Part shown: positions 46,423 through 56,599 of the stretch, in pieces
How positions within the stretch are numbered: the stretch's first letter is position 1
How the letters are laid out: the number at the start of each line of letters is the position of its first letter
Assembly (NCBI RefSeq): GCF_025562455.1
Contig: NZ_JAHPRO010000012.1
Coordinates: forward strand, 62,001-126,000
Source: Acinetobacter sp. WU_MDCI_Axc73
GTDB taxonomy: Bacteria > Pseudomonadota > Gammaproteobacteria > Pseudomonadales > Moraxellaceae
DNA length: 64,000 bases
Direction of reading: 5' to 3'
Notes under the pieces: model-generated
The model's input: the letters and a program-made list of their open reading frames with translations, nothing else
The model's database searches: none
Told to the model about the DNA's origin: nothing
Position numbers and translations under genes: made by a program

Positions 46423-47280
46423 TTAGCGCTGGTCTTTATTACTGGCATGAATTGTCCAGACTAAATCCCCTAAATGCTCATTGGTAAGAGCTTGGCGGGA
46501 GCTTTCAGAGTCAAAATAACTTTTTGGTTGTGTCACTTTTACATCACTGAAGCCATTGTCTGTAAAGAATTTCTCTACATCCGCTGGCGTGAGAAAATGA
46601 AAGCTAAAGGCACTGCGTGACATCCATTTTAGAAGTTTACTGCTACTCCAGATAATATGTGCCAGTTTATTTTTGACAGGTTCAGGATATAAGTCCGTGA
46701 GGTAATGGAGTTCCTGAAACTGATTCCCATATTGAGCAATTGATTGTACTAATTGAGCGAGTAAGGGCTTCTCAAAGTAATTAATCAGTCCTTCACTCAT
46801 CACTACCAACGGAAAATCAGGATTAAATAAATCAAAGGCCTGTTTAAACTCTTCGGTAAATAAATCAACGGATAGCATTTTGGGTGCATTGGTTTCAATC
46901 TGTTGCAATGCAGTCTGTTTGATTTGAGCCATATCTGGTAAATCTAATTCACGATAAGTAATCTCTGGATAATGTTGTCTAAACCACCAACCTCGTGGTG
47001 AGAGACCACTGGCAATTTCGAGTACCTGTAACTGAGGATGTTGTTCAATGAGCGTTTTAAGCTGATCATCTAGTAGGGTATGTCGTTGTTTGAGTGTGCT
47101 GCGCATACTGCCACCCACATATTTTTCTGCCCAGCTTTCCAGAGGGTGAACAAGTGCAGCTAAGGACTTCCCTTTTTTAGTCGCAAATACTTGATGCGAG
47201 ATCCCCATTTGATACCAGATATAACCTGTGTAATGGGCGGTAAATGAGATATGTCGATGTTTTGAAAGGGGTTGGGTCAT
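46423..47280 (-). CDS. Leucine carboxyl methyltransferase-like SAM methyltransferase
   Basis: 285 residues. LQVLEIASGLSPRGWWFRQ is a SAM site of the PPM1/LCMT-like family (COG3315), followed by ITYRELDLPDMAQIKQTAL and FPLVVMSEGLINYFEK (the EGL stretch after motif IV). Bacterial members often methylate carboxylates of polyketide-type or small molecules; the substrate is unknown. It is alone on the minus strand. Confidence 0.82.
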   Translation of the reverse strand: MTQPLSKHRHISFTAHYTGYIWYQMGISHQVFATKKGKSLAALVHPLESWAEKYVGGSMRSTLKQRHTLLDDQLKTLIEQHPQLQVLEIASGLSPRGWWFRQHYPEITYRELDLPDMAQIKQTALQQIETNAPKMLSVDLFTEEFKQAFDLFNPDFPLVVMSEGLINYFEKPLLAQLVQSIAQYGNQFQELHYLTDLYPEPVKNKLAHIIWSSSKLLKWMSRSAFSFHFLTPADVEKFFTDNGFSDVKVTQPKSYFDSESSRQALTNEHLGDLVWTIHASNKDQR

Positions 47281-47387
47281 ATTCCTGAGCCTATTATTTT
47301 ATTTATCATCCATGTATGATTTGAGACATCATGAATATACCTGCATATTCACGATGTAAAAGCGACTTTATTATAACCTTCAATGCT

Positions 47388-48407
47388 TTAAAAGCTATCT
47401 TTGAATTTCTCAATCTGCGTTTTATGAGACTGCCAGATAGATCCTAACGAAAGTTGATTTCCTATTTCTAACTTAGGAATCTTACCTCGCATACGTTCTA
47501 AGCGCTCCTGATTTGGCAACGCTAGATGTTGAATTGAGTCTAGAGCTAAGCAAGCCGATGAGCGGTCATTGCACACCAATCCCATATCGCAGCCTGCTGA
47601 AAGGGCAGCTTGTAAACGTGCATCTGCCCCACCAGCTACACAAGCCGCTTGCATGCTGAGGTCATCAGAAAATAATACGCCATCAAAATCTAATTGCTTA
47701 CGCAAGATTTCCTGAATCCAGAATGGAGAAAAACCTGCTGGGTTCGGGTCAACCTGTTCATAAATTACATGCGCAGGCATTAATGCGTCCAGTTGCGGCA
47801 TCAGCTGGATAAAGGTTTGCATATCTTTTTGATAAATATCATCATAACTACGATGGTCAATCGCCGCGGCAACATGAGAATCCGCTTGTACTGAACCGTG
47901 ACCAGGGAAGTGTTTGCCTGTAGTTGCCATACCTGCCTGCTGCATGCCTTTCATAAAGGCTGATGCTAATGGCACGATATCCTGTGGGTTTTTGGCAAAA
48001 CCACGATCGCCAATCACATTACTTATGTCATTGATATCCAAAACGGGCGCAAAGCTAAAATCAATGCCCACTGCTAAAACTTCAGCAGCCATGAGCCAGC
48101 CACATTGCTCAGCCAGTTGAATGGCTTGCTCGGGATGTTGTTGATATAACTCACCAAAACGTCCCATCGCTGGTAATAAGGTAAATCCTGTTTTTAAACG
48201 CTGGACACGCCCACCTTCCTGATCGACTGCAATTAAAATATCTGGACGAATCTGGCGCATGTGATCTGTTAATGCACGCACTTGTTGCGGTGATTCAATA
48301 TTTCGTGCAAATAAAATCATGCCACCGACTTGCGGAGCGCGTAAGAGTTCAATATCTTCTTGTGTAAGTTCTGTGCCAGCAATGTCTAGCATCAAAGCGC
48401 CAATCAT
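47388..48407 (-). CDS. nagZ: Beta-N-acetylhexosaminidase
   Basis: 339 residues from ATG 48407 (MIGALMLDIAGTELTQEDIE); a TTG 11 codons upstream is less likely. GH3 signatures: GRVQRLKTGFTLLPAMGRFG, the histidine-aspartate loop TTGKHFPGHGSVQADSH, and the nucleophile aspartate in GVLFSDDLSMQAA. NagZ removes GlcNAc from anhydro-muropeptides in wall recycling, a step that can feed AmpC induction in other bacteria. Cytosolic, no signal peptide. Confidence 0.94.
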   Translation of the reverse strand: MIGALMLDIAGTELTQEDIELLRAPQVGGMILFARNIESPQQVRALTDHMRQIRPDILIAVDQEGGRVQRLKTGFTLLPAMGRFGELYQQHPEQAIQLAEQCGWLMAAEVLAVGIDFSFAPVLDINDISNVIGDRGFAKNPQDIVPLASAFMKGMQQAGMATTGKHFPGHGSVQADSHVAAAIDHRSYDDIYQKDMQTFIQLMPQLDALMPAHVIYEQVDPNPAGFSPFWIQEILRKQLDFDGVLFSDDLSMQAACVAGGADARLQAALSAGCDMGLVCNDRSSACLALDSIQHLALPNQERLERMRGKIPKLEIGNQLSLGSIWQSHKTQIEKFKDSF

Positions 48408-48601
48408 AAAGGTTGCTCGTCTAATTTTTGGATAAAACAATAGCGGAATTTTGCAATGATTTGCTACATTCTGCCAGCATAGAATATGATAAAACTACAC
48501 GACATACACAAATTAAGTTGGTTAAGATGTTGAATCTGTGACATTCGGGGTCGATGGCACAGTGGGTAATATTGGAAAATCCAAGGAAGTATTAAAAATT
48601 T

Positions 48602-50791
48602 ATGAAACTTCAAACGATAGCTTGCGCAGTTGCAGTCGCGACTGGTGGATTATTCTTCACACATGCGATAAACGAAGCAATTGCGGCAACTGATACTGCA
48701 CCTGCGGCCATCTCTCAAACCATCCAACCGACTCAGGAACAAGCATTGGTTTCGCGCCAGTTAGCGACACTGGTCGACCGTCAGCATTATTTGAATATGC
48801 GACTGGATGCGAATACCTCAAATCGTATCCTAGATATGTATCTGGATAGTCTGGATCCTGATCATTCTTTATTCTTGGCTTCTGAGGTTCAGGACTACAA
48901 GGTAAAATATGGCTCGACTTTTGGTGCTGCACTGAAAGCAGGTAACTTGACTGGTCCTTATGCGATACATGATCAATACCGTAAACGCCTACGTGTCTTT
49001 TATGAGTACATGTTGTCTGAATTGAAAAAACCACAAAATTTGCATCAGCCTCATGTTTTTATCGATACAGATCGTGAAAAGGCAGCGTATTTTAAAAATA
49101 CTTCTGAACAGCAAGATTACTGGCATAAAATGTTGGTGTCACAGCTCATTAACCTTACCATTAGTAAAGAAGAAGATCTGGCTAAACAAAAAGCCTTGAA
49201 AGACAACCCAGAGCTGGCAAATGGTCAGGATTTAACCAGTCCTGAGGATTTAACACCTGTTCAAACCCTCACAAAACGCTATACACGTCAACTTGAGCGT
49301 ATTAGTCGCGTAAAGAGCGACGATGTGTTGGATAAAACATTGAATGCCATGATGGCAACCTACGATCCACATAGTAATTACTATCCACCGATAGATGCTA
49401 TGGAGTTAAATCGTCAAACCACTTTACAGTTAGAAGGGATTGGCGTTTCGATTCGTCCTGAACGTGGTAATGAAGATTACATTAAAATTGAAACCATCGT
49501 AGAAGGTGGCCCTGCGAGTAAATCGGGTCAGGTCAAATCTGGCGATCGCATTATTGGGGTTGCTCAAGATGGCGATAAAATGGTGGATGTGATTGGCTGG
49601 TCTAGTGCTGAAATTGTTGGGTTAATCCGTGGTAAGCGTGGTACTAAGGTCACTATTAAGTTGTTAGGGCCGGGCGCACCTATGAGTCAGGCACGTACCG
49701 TCAGTCTGGTACGTGATGTGATTCAGGAAGAAGATGCTGGTGTGCGTTCACGTACGATCGACATTATGCGTGATGGTAAAAAACATACTTTTGGTGTGAT
49801 TGAAATTCCGTCATTTTATTTAAACTATCGCGCACGCCGTGCGGGAACAGAGTATCGTTCAGTTTCTGAAGATACTAACAATGCGTTAAAGTCACTTTCT
49901 GCTAAAAATGTTGATGGTATTTTGATTGACTTGCGTAATAACCCAGGTGGCTCACTAGAAGAAGTGGCACGTATGCTGGGGCAAGTGATCAAATCAGGGC
50001 CAGTCGTGCAGATCCGCGATGGCAATGGCAATGTGAGCGTATTTGAAGACAATGATGGTGGCGCCCAGACTTATGCTGGTCCGCTCGCAATTCTGGTGAA
50101 TCTAGCTTCGGCCTCTGCCAGTGAAATTTACTCGGCTGCTATTCAGGATTATGAGCGCGGGATCGTGATTGGAAGTACCACCACAGGTAAGGGGACAGCG
50201 CAGGTTCAATTAGATACGTTGGCACATGGACAGGCGACTTTAACTCAACGTAAGTTCTATCGTATTACAGGTGGAAGTACTCAAAATAAAGGCGTTATTC
50301 CAGACATTAAACTGGTCGATATTTATGATGAGGAGTTTGGTGAACGGAAAGCTAAAAATGCATTGAAGTGGGATACCATTCCGACTGCTCCATTTAAGCG
50401 TGAAGGTTCAATCCAGCCGTATGTAGAAAAACTGTCTCAGGAATCTAAAGCCCGTGTTGCGGTTGATCCTCAATTCAAATATCTTGAAGCGCGTCGTGCG
50501 ATCGCGGATGAAACCAAAGATCAAAAACGTATAGTGTTAGATATTGATCAGCGTAAGGCGGAAATTTTAAGACTGGAAAAGCAAACACTCGATGCTGAAA
50601 ACCAACGTCGTAGTGCAACTGGTTTAAAACCATTTAGTAATTGGGAAAGTTATCAGGCATCACTGGATGCCTTGAGTGAATCTCGTGCCAAAATGAAGAT
50701 CAATGCACGTCCGCCATTACCAGAGGAAGAAACTTTCGTGAATGAAGCGGCAAATGTATTGTTAGATTACTCAAAATTACAAAATCATTGA
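48602..50791 (+). CDS. prc: Carboxy-terminal processing protease (tail-specific protease)
   Basis: 729 residues with a signal peptide (about 1-28, ending near AIAA). A PDZ domain (about 270-360, IGVSIRPERGNEDYIKIETI and GPASKSGQVKSGDRI) is followed by the S41 peptidase domain with IDLRNNPGGSLEEVAR. The catalytic serine lies in LASASASEIYSAA and the lysine in TTTGKGTAQVQ. Prc cuts periplasmic substrates from the C-terminus, including envelope enzymes such as MepS. A terminator follows the stop. Confidence 0.95.
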   Translation: MKLQTIACAVAVATGGLFFTHAINEAIAATDTAPAAISQTIQPTQEQALVSRQLATLVDRQHYLNMRLDANTSNRILDMYLDSLDPDHSLFLASEVQDYKVKYGSTFGAALKAGNLTGPYAIHDQYRKRLRVFYEYMLSELKKPQNLHQPHVFIDTDREKAAYFKNTSEQQDYWHKMLVSQLINLTISKEEDLAKQKALKDNPELANGQDLTSPEDLTPVQTLTKRYTRQLERISRVKSDDVLDKTLNAMMATYDPHSNYYPPIDAMELNRQTTLQLEGIGVSIRPERGNEDYIKIETIVEGGPASKSGQVKSGDRIIGVAQDGDKMVDVIGWSSAEIVGLIRGKRGTKVTIKLLGPGAPMSQARTVSLVRDVIQEEDAGVRSRTIDIMRDGKKHTFGVIEIPSFYLNYRARRAGTEYRSVSEDTNNALKSLSAKNVDGILIDLRNNPGGSLEEVARMLGQVIKSGPVVQIRDGNGNVSVFEDNDGGAQTYAGPLAILVNLASASASEIYSAAIQDYERGIVIGSTTTGKGTAQVQLDTLAHGQATLTQRKFYRITGGSTQNKGVIPDIKLVDIYDEEFGERKAKNALKWDTIPTAPFKREGSIQPYVEKLSQESKARVAVDPQFKYLEARRAIADETKDQKRIVLDIDQRKAEILRLEKQTLDAENQRRSATGLKPFSNWESYQASLDALSESRAKMKINARPPLPEEETFVNEAANVLLDYSKLQNH

Positions 50792-50812
50792 TTGATTTTG
50801 AGTGAGCAAAAG

Positions 50813-50837
50813 AAGCATATTTCGATATGCTTTTTTT
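50813..50837 (+). terminator. Terminator after prc
   Basis: AAGCATAT, loop TTCG, ATATGCTT, then TTTTT; the TTCG tetraloop makes a stable stem. Confidence 0.85.
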
Positions 50838-50900
50838 GTGTCAAAAAACTGTCATCAGGACATCATCAAAATGTAAAAACGATTGTCTAATATTTGATCT

Positions 50901-52205
50901 ATGAGAATAAATCAAATGGATAGTTGTATGCAAGATTCATTCGCTACAACGCTGTTAAAACAAGAAAATTTTCCAGACAATTTTAAATTCTATTTTAAAA
51001 ACAGACATGCGCAAATTCAACAAAATTGGCATGAACTGGATAAAATAGTACGTCCTAGACTTAAAATTGCCATTGTCACTGAGACATGGCCCCCTGAAAT
51101 TAATGGAGTGGCATTATCTTTATTGCAACTGTGTAAGGGGTTACAGCAGCAGGGACATAAAATTTTACTGGTACGACCACAGCAGCGTCTGAAGTGTGAA
51201 GAGTTTTCACCTCATAAAGAATGTCTGGTGATATCACAAACCCTACCTAAATATCCTGGCCTACAATTTGGTTGGCCTCAATATGTAAAAGTGAGTAAGG
51301 CTTTTGCTGCATTCTCGCCAGATGTCGTGCACATCGTGACAGAGGGGCCATTGGGACTGACAGCACTACAAGCTGCAAAAGCTCGAAATATTCCTGTGTC
51401 TAGCGGGTTTCACTCGCCTTTTCAGGATTTTAGTCGGTTCTTCGATCTGGCGTTTTTACTCAAACCGATTCAGGGCTATTTACGCTGGTTTCATAACAGC
51501 ACGGATATGACCTGTGTACCGAGTAAAGATACTGAAAAAGCTTTACGTGGTTTTGGGATCAATTGCCCTTTAAGTATCGTAGGACGTGGAGTTGATACTG
51601 AAAGATTTTCTCCACAGTATTGTTGTCAGAAATTAAGAGAAAGTTGGCATGCTGGCGATGACACGACCATCATGTTGTATGTTGGACGTCTATCGCCTGA
51701 AAAAGAAATCCAGCTATTAATTCAAAGTTATACAGCAATGAAACGTACGCAGCATCGAAAATTTAAACTGGTGATTGTGGGTGATGGGCCTGACCGTACG
51801 CGTCTAGAACAATTGGCAGAGAATTGTGATGTTGTTTTTACAGGAAGTTTAACTGGCAAGAATCTTGCTACTGCTTATGCAAGTGCTGATGTATTTGTGT
51901 TTGCTAGTCAGGTCGAAACCTTTGGTAATGTGGTGCTTGAGGCAATGGCAAGTGGTTTGCCGGTAGTGGCTTATGATTATGCTTGTGCCAGTCAATATGT
52001 TGAACATGAGGTCAGTGGTTGGCTAACTCCTTTAGGTCAAGTCAATACATTTATTCACACCTTATATCAATTGCCTGCAAGAACACAGTTAAAACAGATG
52101 GGAATACATGCACTTCAGCATGTTAAACAAAGCGGTTGGCAACAACCTGTATACCAAATGGAACAAGCCTTATATCAGGTAGTCAAAGAGTTCTACCGAG
52201 TATAA
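50901..52205 (+). CDS. Glycosyltransferase family 4 protein
   Basis: 434 residues. After a ~50-residue N-terminal extension comes the GT-B pair: IAIVTETWPPEINGVALSLL (acceptor side) and, in the second half, MLYVGRLSPEKEIQLLI with VIVGDGPDRTRLEQLA and FGNVVLEAMASGLPVVAYD (donor-nucleotide site, E-x7-E). It resembles MgtA/PimB-like mannosyltransferases using GDP- or UDP-sugars. The PAP2 phosphatase follows 29 nt later, so the two are likely co-transcribed in lipid or surface-glycan synthesis. Confidence 0.85.
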   Translation: MRINQMDSCMQDSFATTLLKQENFPDNFKFYFKNRHAQIQQNWHELDKIVRPRLKIAIVTETWPPEINGVALSLLQLCKGLQQQGHKILLVRPQQRLKCEEFSPHKECLVISQTLPKYPGLQFGWPQYVKVSKAFAAFSPDVVHIVTEGPLGLTALQAAKARNIPVSSGFHSPFQDFSRFFDLAFLLKPIQGYLRWFHNSTDMTCVPSKDTEKALRGFGINCPLSIVGRGVDTERFSPQYCCQKLRESWHAGDDTTIMLYVGRLSPEKEIQLLIQSYTAMKRTQHRKFKLVIVGDGPDRTRLEQLAENCDVVFTGSLTGKNLATAYASADVFVFASQVETFGNVVLEAMASGLPVVAYDYACASQYVEHEVSGWLTPLGQVNTFIHTLYQLPARTQLKQMGIHALQHVKQSGWQQPVYQMEQALYQVVKEFYRV

Positions 52206-52234
52206 ATCTCCGTTTAAGCGAGAGGAGTGTCACC

Positions 52235-52786
52235 ATGAATTTTAAAAACGCTAAAATTAGAATACTGGATTTAGATTTAAAAGGTTGTCTTTACCTGAAC
52301 CATTTTTCGCATTCACAGCGAATCGCGCATTTCTTTAAAATCATTAGTCGACTTGGTGATGGTCTATTTTGGTACGTCATGTTGTTTATGGTTTGGCTAT
52401 CTCAAGGATTATTTTATGGTCTACAAATCATTTACTTGTTGTTAGGTGGTTCGATTGGAACTGGGATTTACAAATTCTTAAAACATAAAACCACACGCCC
52501 GCGCCCTTATCAGGTGCATCAGGTTATTGTACTAGGTGAACGCCCACTGGATCATTTTAGTTTTCCATCAGGGCATACTTTACATGCGGTTATGGCAAGC
52601 ATCGCATTGGGTTATATCCAGCCAATCTTAGTGATTATCATGCTTCCTTTTACCATTTTGGTGGCGTTGTCTCGTATGGTATTAGGATTACATTATCCAA
52701 GTGATGTGATCGTTGGGGCTGTCATTGGGACTGTGGTTGGATGCGGAATTATTTTTGCAGCACCTTTAATGAATATTCATTTATAA
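52235..52786 (+). CDS. PAP2 family membrane phosphatase
   Basis: 183 residues from ATG 52235, with AGGAG about 8 nt upstream; the open frame extends upstream into the glycosyltransferase gene but is not used. The lipid phosphatase signature is K-x6-RP in KHKTTRPRP, PSGH in FSFPSGHTLHAV and SRxxxxxHxxxD in SRMVLGLHYPSDV, with several membrane helices around them. It may dephosphorylate phosphatidate-like lipids or undecaprenyl pyrophosphate. Probably works with the adjacent glycosyltransferase. Confidence 0.87.
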   Translation: MNFKNAKIRILDLDLKGCLYLNHFSHSQRIAHFFKIISRLGDGLFWYVMLFMVWLSQGLFYGLQIIYLLLGGSIGTGIYKFLKHKTTRPRPYQVHQVIVLGERPLDHFSFPSGHTLHAVMASIALGYIQPILVIIMLPFTILVALSRMVLGLHYPSDVIVGAVIGTVVGCGIIFAAPLMNIHL

Positions 52787-52890
52787 GTTTAAATGTGCAT
52801 TGCTCTTTAATAAATCCAACAGTTCACATGTTCGCTTTGTCTGAAATTTGCTAAAGTAGCGTTTATTTGATTGATGCAACAGGACATACC

Positions 52891-53091
52891 ATGGGCTTAC
52901 GCTGGACGGATACCATTGATATCGCAATTGAACTGAGTGACGCACACCCAGATGTTGATCCGCAATGGGTTCGTTTTACTGATTTACACGCATGGATTTG
53001 TGCTTTGCCAGATTTCTCTGATGATCCTACAAAATCGACTGAAGGACTGTTAGAAGCCATTCAAATGGCATGGATTGACGAAGTTCGTTAA
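52891..53091 (+). CDS. iscX: Fe-S cluster assembly protein IscX
   Basis: 66 residues from ATG 52891, exactly the length of E. coli IscX (YfhJ). LRWTDTIDIAIELSDAHPDV and the acidic IDEVR end are typical. IscX binds IscS and iron and tunes cluster assembly. It is separated here from the isc operon, which is unusual compared with E. coli. AGGA precedes the ATG. Confidence 0.9.
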   Translation: MGLRWTDTIDIAIELSDAHPDVDPQWVRFTDLHAWICALPDFSDDPTKSTEGLLEAIQMAWIDEVR

Positions 53092-53152
53092 AAAATCATC
53101 GGAAATTGATAACTTTTACACAATCAAGGCTGATTATTACCGTTGACATCGG

Positions 53153-53158
53153 TATAAT
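53153..53158 (+). promoter_or_regulatory. -10 box of the ndk promoter
   Basis: TATAAT lies 45 nt before the ndk ATG. A well-spaced -35 is not evident; the TTGACA just upstream (53143-53148) is too close to be its partner. Confidence 0.5.
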
Positions 53159-53202
53159 GCGCCCAATTTTTTACGTTTAAAATTTTAAGCGAGGAGCCAC
53201 TC

Positions 53203-53634
53203 ATGGCAATCGAACGTACTTTATCGATCATCAAACCTGATGCTGTTGGTAAAAACCACATTGGCGAAATCATTGCACGTTTTGAAAAAGCGGGTTTAAA
53301 ACCAGTTGCGATCAAATACAAGCATTTGTCTCAAGCAGAAGCTGAAGGCTTCTATGCAGAGCACAAAGAACGTGGTTTCTTCGCTGACTTAGTTGCATTC
53401 ATGACTTCTGGTCCAGTGGTTGTTTCTGCACTTGAAGGCGAAAATGCAGTTCTTGCACATCGTGAAATTTTGGGTGCAACGAACCCGAAAGAAGCAGCAC
53501 CAGGTACAATCCGCGCTGACTTCGCAACAAGCATCGATGAAAATGCTGCACATGGTTCTGACTCTGTAGCATCTGCTGAGCGTGAAATTGCATATTTCTT
53601 CGCTGCTGAAGAGATCTTCCCACGCACTCGTTAA
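53203..53634 (+). CDS. ndk: Nucleoside diphosphate kinase
   Basis: 143 residues, canonical: [19 protein letters not shown] at the start, and the catalytic histidine in [16 protein letters not shown]. The enzyme transfers phosphate between nucleoside di- and triphosphates through phosphohistidine. A strong GAGGAG ribosome site precedes the ATG. A terminator follows. Confidence 0.97.
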   Translation: MAIERTLSIIKPDAVGKNHIGEIIARFEKAGLKPVAIKYKHLSQAEAEGFYAEHKERGFFADLVAFMTSGPVVVSALEGENAVLAHREILGATNPKEAAPGTIRADFATSIDENAAHGSDSVASAEREIAYFFAAEEIFPRTR

Positions 53635-53647
53635 TCGAGAGCATCCA

Positions 53648-53683
53648 AACCAGATAAGTGGTATTATACTTATCTGGTTTTTT
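53648..53683 (+). terminator. Terminator after ndk
   Basis: AACCAGATAAGT (53648-53659) pairs with ACTTATCTGGTT (53668-53679), followed by a T run. Confidence 0.9.
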
Positions 53684-53755
53684 ATTTTTCTCTGAATAAA
53701 TTTGCTGAAATATTAGGCAATATTTCTTCGTCACTTCTATGGTTTAGGTAATCTC

Positions 53756-54982
53756 ATGGCTTCTGTAATAGATCTCCCAGCACCAACAGAACATGCACAG
53801 CCTGCTGATGCAGTGCAAAATGCTGTCCGTGCCAAAGTCAATCTATTGGGTATGTCTCGCACAGAACTAGAAGGATTTTTTGAACAATTAGGAGAGAAAA
53901 AGTTTCGTGCAGGACAGGTGATGAAGTGGATTCATCAGTATTTTGTCACTGATTTTGCTGAAATGACCAATATTTCAGGTAAATTGCGCACCAAACTTGA
54001 ACAGGTGTGTGAAATTAAAGCGCCTGAAGTCGTACATCGTCACTATTCTAAAGATGGAACCCGTAAATGGGTGTTTCGTGTGGGCGATGGTGCAGGTTCG
54101 TTGGTTGAAACCGTATTGATTCCTGCTGAAGATAAGACAGGCTCACGTAAAACACTGTGTATTTCATCACAAGTGGGTTGTGCGCTGGATTGTTCGTTTT
54201 GTTCAACGGGTAAGCAAGGTTTCCAACGCGATCTAAATCCTGATGAAATTATTGGACAACTTTGGGTCGCCAATCAATCTTATATGGAAGAAGTGCCTGT
54301 AGCAGAACGTAGCCGCTCTGTGACCAATGTTGTGATGATGGGCATGGGCGAGCCCTTGTTAAATTACGATGCGGTTTTGAGCTCAATGCAATTGATGCTA
54401 GATGACTTTGCTTATGGGATGTCCAAGCGCCGTGTAACATTATCTACCTCTGGTGTGGTTCCAAAGATTGACCAGTTGGCGCAGGATATTGATGTCGCTC
54501 TCGCAATTTCCTTGCATGCACCCAATGATGAACTGCGTAATGAGTTAGTTCCAATCAATAAAAAATATCCACTTGAGCAATTGATTGCAGCTTGTCAGCG
54601 TTATCTGGCAAAAGGTGGCAATGAAAGTACGCGTAAACATGTCACGATTGAATATGTGATGTTAGATGGTGTAAATGATCACCCTGAACACGCACAACAA
54701 ATGATTAGACTATTAAAAAATTTACCAAGTAAAATAAATTTGATTCCATTTAATCCATTTCCGCATGCGCCTTATGGTCGTTCTAGTCGAAATCGAATTA
54801 TTGCTTTTCAAAAAACTTTGTCTGATGCTGGATTTGTGTGTACGATTCGACAGACCCGTGGCGATGATATTGATGCGGCATGTGGTCAATTGGTCGGGCA
54901 GGTCGCAGATCGCACCCGTCGTGCGGAACAATGGAAAAAGAAAGTCGCAGAGCGACAAGAGATTATTCGTTCACAGGGATAA
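53756..54982 (+). CDS. rlmN: Dual-specificity 23S rRNA/tRNA methyltransferase RlmN
   Basis: 408 residues. Radical-SAM cysteines are C142-x3-C146-x2-C149 in [22 protein letters not shown] and [17 protein letters not shown] follow, with the second methyl-carrying cysteine pair lower in the sequence ([18 protein letters not shown]). It methylates C2 of A2503 in 23S rRNA and A37 of certain tRNAs. Head of the rlmN-pilF-rodZ-ispG-hisS-yfgM-bamB run. Confidence 0.95.
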   Translation: MASVIDLPAPTEHAQPADAVQNAVRAKVNLLGMSRTELEGFFEQLGEKKFRAGQVMKWIHQYFVTDFAEMTNISGKLRTKLEQVCEIKAPEVVHRHYSKDGTRKWVFRVGDGAGSLVETVLIPAEDKTGSRKTLCISSQVGCALDCSFCSTGKQGFQRDLNPDEIIGQLWVANQSYMEEVPVAERSRSVTNVVMMGMGEPLLNYDAVLSSMQLMLDDFAYGMSKRRVTLSTSGVVPKIDQLAQDIDVALAISLHAPNDELRNELVPINKKYPLEQLIAACQRYLAKGGNESTRKHVTIEYVMLDGVNDHPEHAQQMIRLLKNLPSKINLIPFNPFPHAPYGRSSRNRIIAFQKTLSDAGFVCTIRQTRGDDIDAACGQLVGQVADRTRRAEQWKKKVAERQEIIRSQG

Positions 54983-54998
54983 TACATTGGGGGTAGAG

Positions 54999-55802
54999 TT
55001 GTTGAGTAGATTCACTTCACGTTCCACAGTTTGGATTTCAGCATGTTTGATGGCGTTGCTGTTAACGGGATGCCAATCTCAAAAAACAGCCAAAGACCCT
55101 AAAAAAGCGGTGCAGGTACGTACACAACTGGCTGCTGAATATATTAAGTCAGGTGATTTGGATGCTGCTAAGCGCTCACTGGATCAGGCATTGGAAGTTA
55201 ATTCTCGTGATTCCATGGCCAATATGATGATGGGTGTCCTCTTACAACAAGAAGGTAGTGCAACAAATCTTGAGAAAGCAGACACGTATTTTAAGCGTGC
55301 AATCTCGGAAGAACCTACCAATGCACAGGCTCGTAATAATTATGGTACGTATTTATACCAATTGAAACGTTATAATGACGCGATTGAACAATTTACGATT
55401 GCAGGGGCAACACTTGGGTATGATCAGCGTTATCGTGCCCTTGAAAATCTGGGGCGTATCTACGTATTGCTTGGCGATCGTGTGAATGCTGAAAAGTCAT
55501 TCAAACAAGCTTTACAGGCAAACCGCGACTCTTATATATCTATGTTAGAGTTGTCAGAGATTTTTTATTTGCAACAGCAAATGCCAGCGGCGACCCAAAT
55601 GTATGAACAATATGTGCGTACAGTTGGGCAAACCAATCAGGGTGCACGTGCGCTTTGGGTGGGAATTCGTGTTGCACGAGCTAATGGTGATCGAATGGGG
55701 ATGCAGGCACTGATCAATCAACTTCGTGCTTTATTCCCTGATAGTTCAGAATATAAACGTTATTTGCAATTACAGTACAGTACTGAGGCCGTATGGAAAT
55801 AA
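54999..55802 (+). CDS. pilF: Type IV pilus biogenesis/stability protein PilF (PilW)
   Basis: About 267 residues from TTG 54999 (or 55002) behind GGGGG; the open frame runs back to 54765 inside rlmN. The lipobox is LLLTGC, so it is a lipoprotein. TPR repeats follow (RTQLAAEYIKSGDLDAAKRS, MANMMMGVLLQQEG, AQARNNYGTYLYQLKRYNDA, ALENLGRIYVLLGD). PilF is the pilotin that helps PilQ secretin reach the outer membrane. It overlaps the next gene by 10 nt. Confidence 0.88.
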   Translation: MLSRFTSRSTVWISACLMALLLTGCQSQKTAKDPKKAVQVRTQLAAEYIKSGDLDAAKRSLDQALEVNSRDSMANMMMGVLLQQEGSATNLEKADTYFKRAISEEPTNAQARNNYGTYLYQLKRYNDAIEQFTIAGATLGYDQRYRALENLGRIYVLLGDRVNAEKSFKQALQANRDSYISMLELSEIFYLQQQMPAATQMYEQYVRTVGQTNQGARALWVGIRVARANGDRMGMQALINQLRALFPDSSEYKRYLQLQYSTEAVWK

Positions 55803-56575
55803 ATCCTAATTCACAGCAGCCAACTGGCTCAAGTTCACCTACTTCAGCATTAGGAAATGTTCAACGTCCAGGTGAGTACTTACGCCAGATTCGTCTTGCC
55901 CAGAAACTTGAATTAAATGATGTGGCATCTGATTTAAATATTCCGCCTAAGACATTGACTGCTTTGGAACAAGATGATTATAAAAGCTTGCCAGAACCTG
56001 CGTTTATCAAAGGTTATTATCGTTCTTATGCGAAATACCTAAAAACGGATGCGACTGCAATTATCCAGCGTTTCGATGAGATTTATGCCAACGATACAGG
56101 TCTATTACCAAATCATGCCTTAACCAATTCTCCCATTAAAATTATGGGGAAATTACCAGGTTCAAAAAGTGATCGTAATCGAAAGTGGTTAAAACGTAGT
56201 CTGATCCTGATTTTAGCCTTGATTGTAATTGGCGTAATTGTGACGATGCTACAAAATTGGTCTGCCAAGAAAACTAACACGGTCGCACAGCAAAATTCGA
56301 ATATTGAAGTCTTGCCATTAAATAATGGAGCAGCAACTTCTGGAGATGAGTTGGTGCTCAATTTTAATCGTCCAACTTCGATACATATTGTTGACTCGAC
56401 GGGTAAAGTATTGGCTACAGGTCGTCAGGCATCGACTTTAACTTTAAATGGCCAATCACCGTTTCAAATTCGTCTGGATGATGCAACCGCTGTGTCATTA
56501 AGTCTAAACCAAGAACCGATTTCATTGTCTCCATATACGGTAAATGGAAAAGCAGATTTCCGTTTATCTCGTTAA
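55793..56575 (+). CDS. rodZ: RodZ-like helix-turn-helix membrane protein
   Basis: 260 residues. An N-terminal HTH_25-type domain (about 25-95) has GEYLRQIRLAQKLELNDVAS and KTLTALEQDDYKSLPEPAFI. A basic stretch (SDRNRKWLKRS) precedes a single membrane helix at about 138-157, and the periplasmic DUF4115 beta-domain ends with YTVNGKADFRLSR. RodZ links MreB to the elongasome. It is part of the conserved rlmN-pilF-rodZ-ispG order. Confidence 0.9.
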   Translation: MEINPNSQQPTGSSSPTSALGNVQRPGEYLRQIRLAQKLELNDVASDLNIPPKTLTALEQDDYKSLPEPAFIKGYYRSYAKYLKTDATAIIQRFDEIYANDTGLLPNHALTNSPIKIMGKLPGSKSDRNRKWLKRSLILILALIVIGVIVTMLQNWSAKKTNTVAQQNSNIEVLPLNNGAATSGDELVLNFNRPTSIHIVDSTGKVLATGRQASTLTLNGQSPFQIRLDDATAVSLSLNQEPISLSPYTVNGKADFRLSR

Positions 56576-56599
56576 TGAAGATTAAATGAGAGTGAAACC

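Noticed and set aside
53143..53148. TTGACA upstream of ndk as -35 box
   Set aside because: Only 4 nt from the TATAAT, so they cannot be the two boxes of one promoter.
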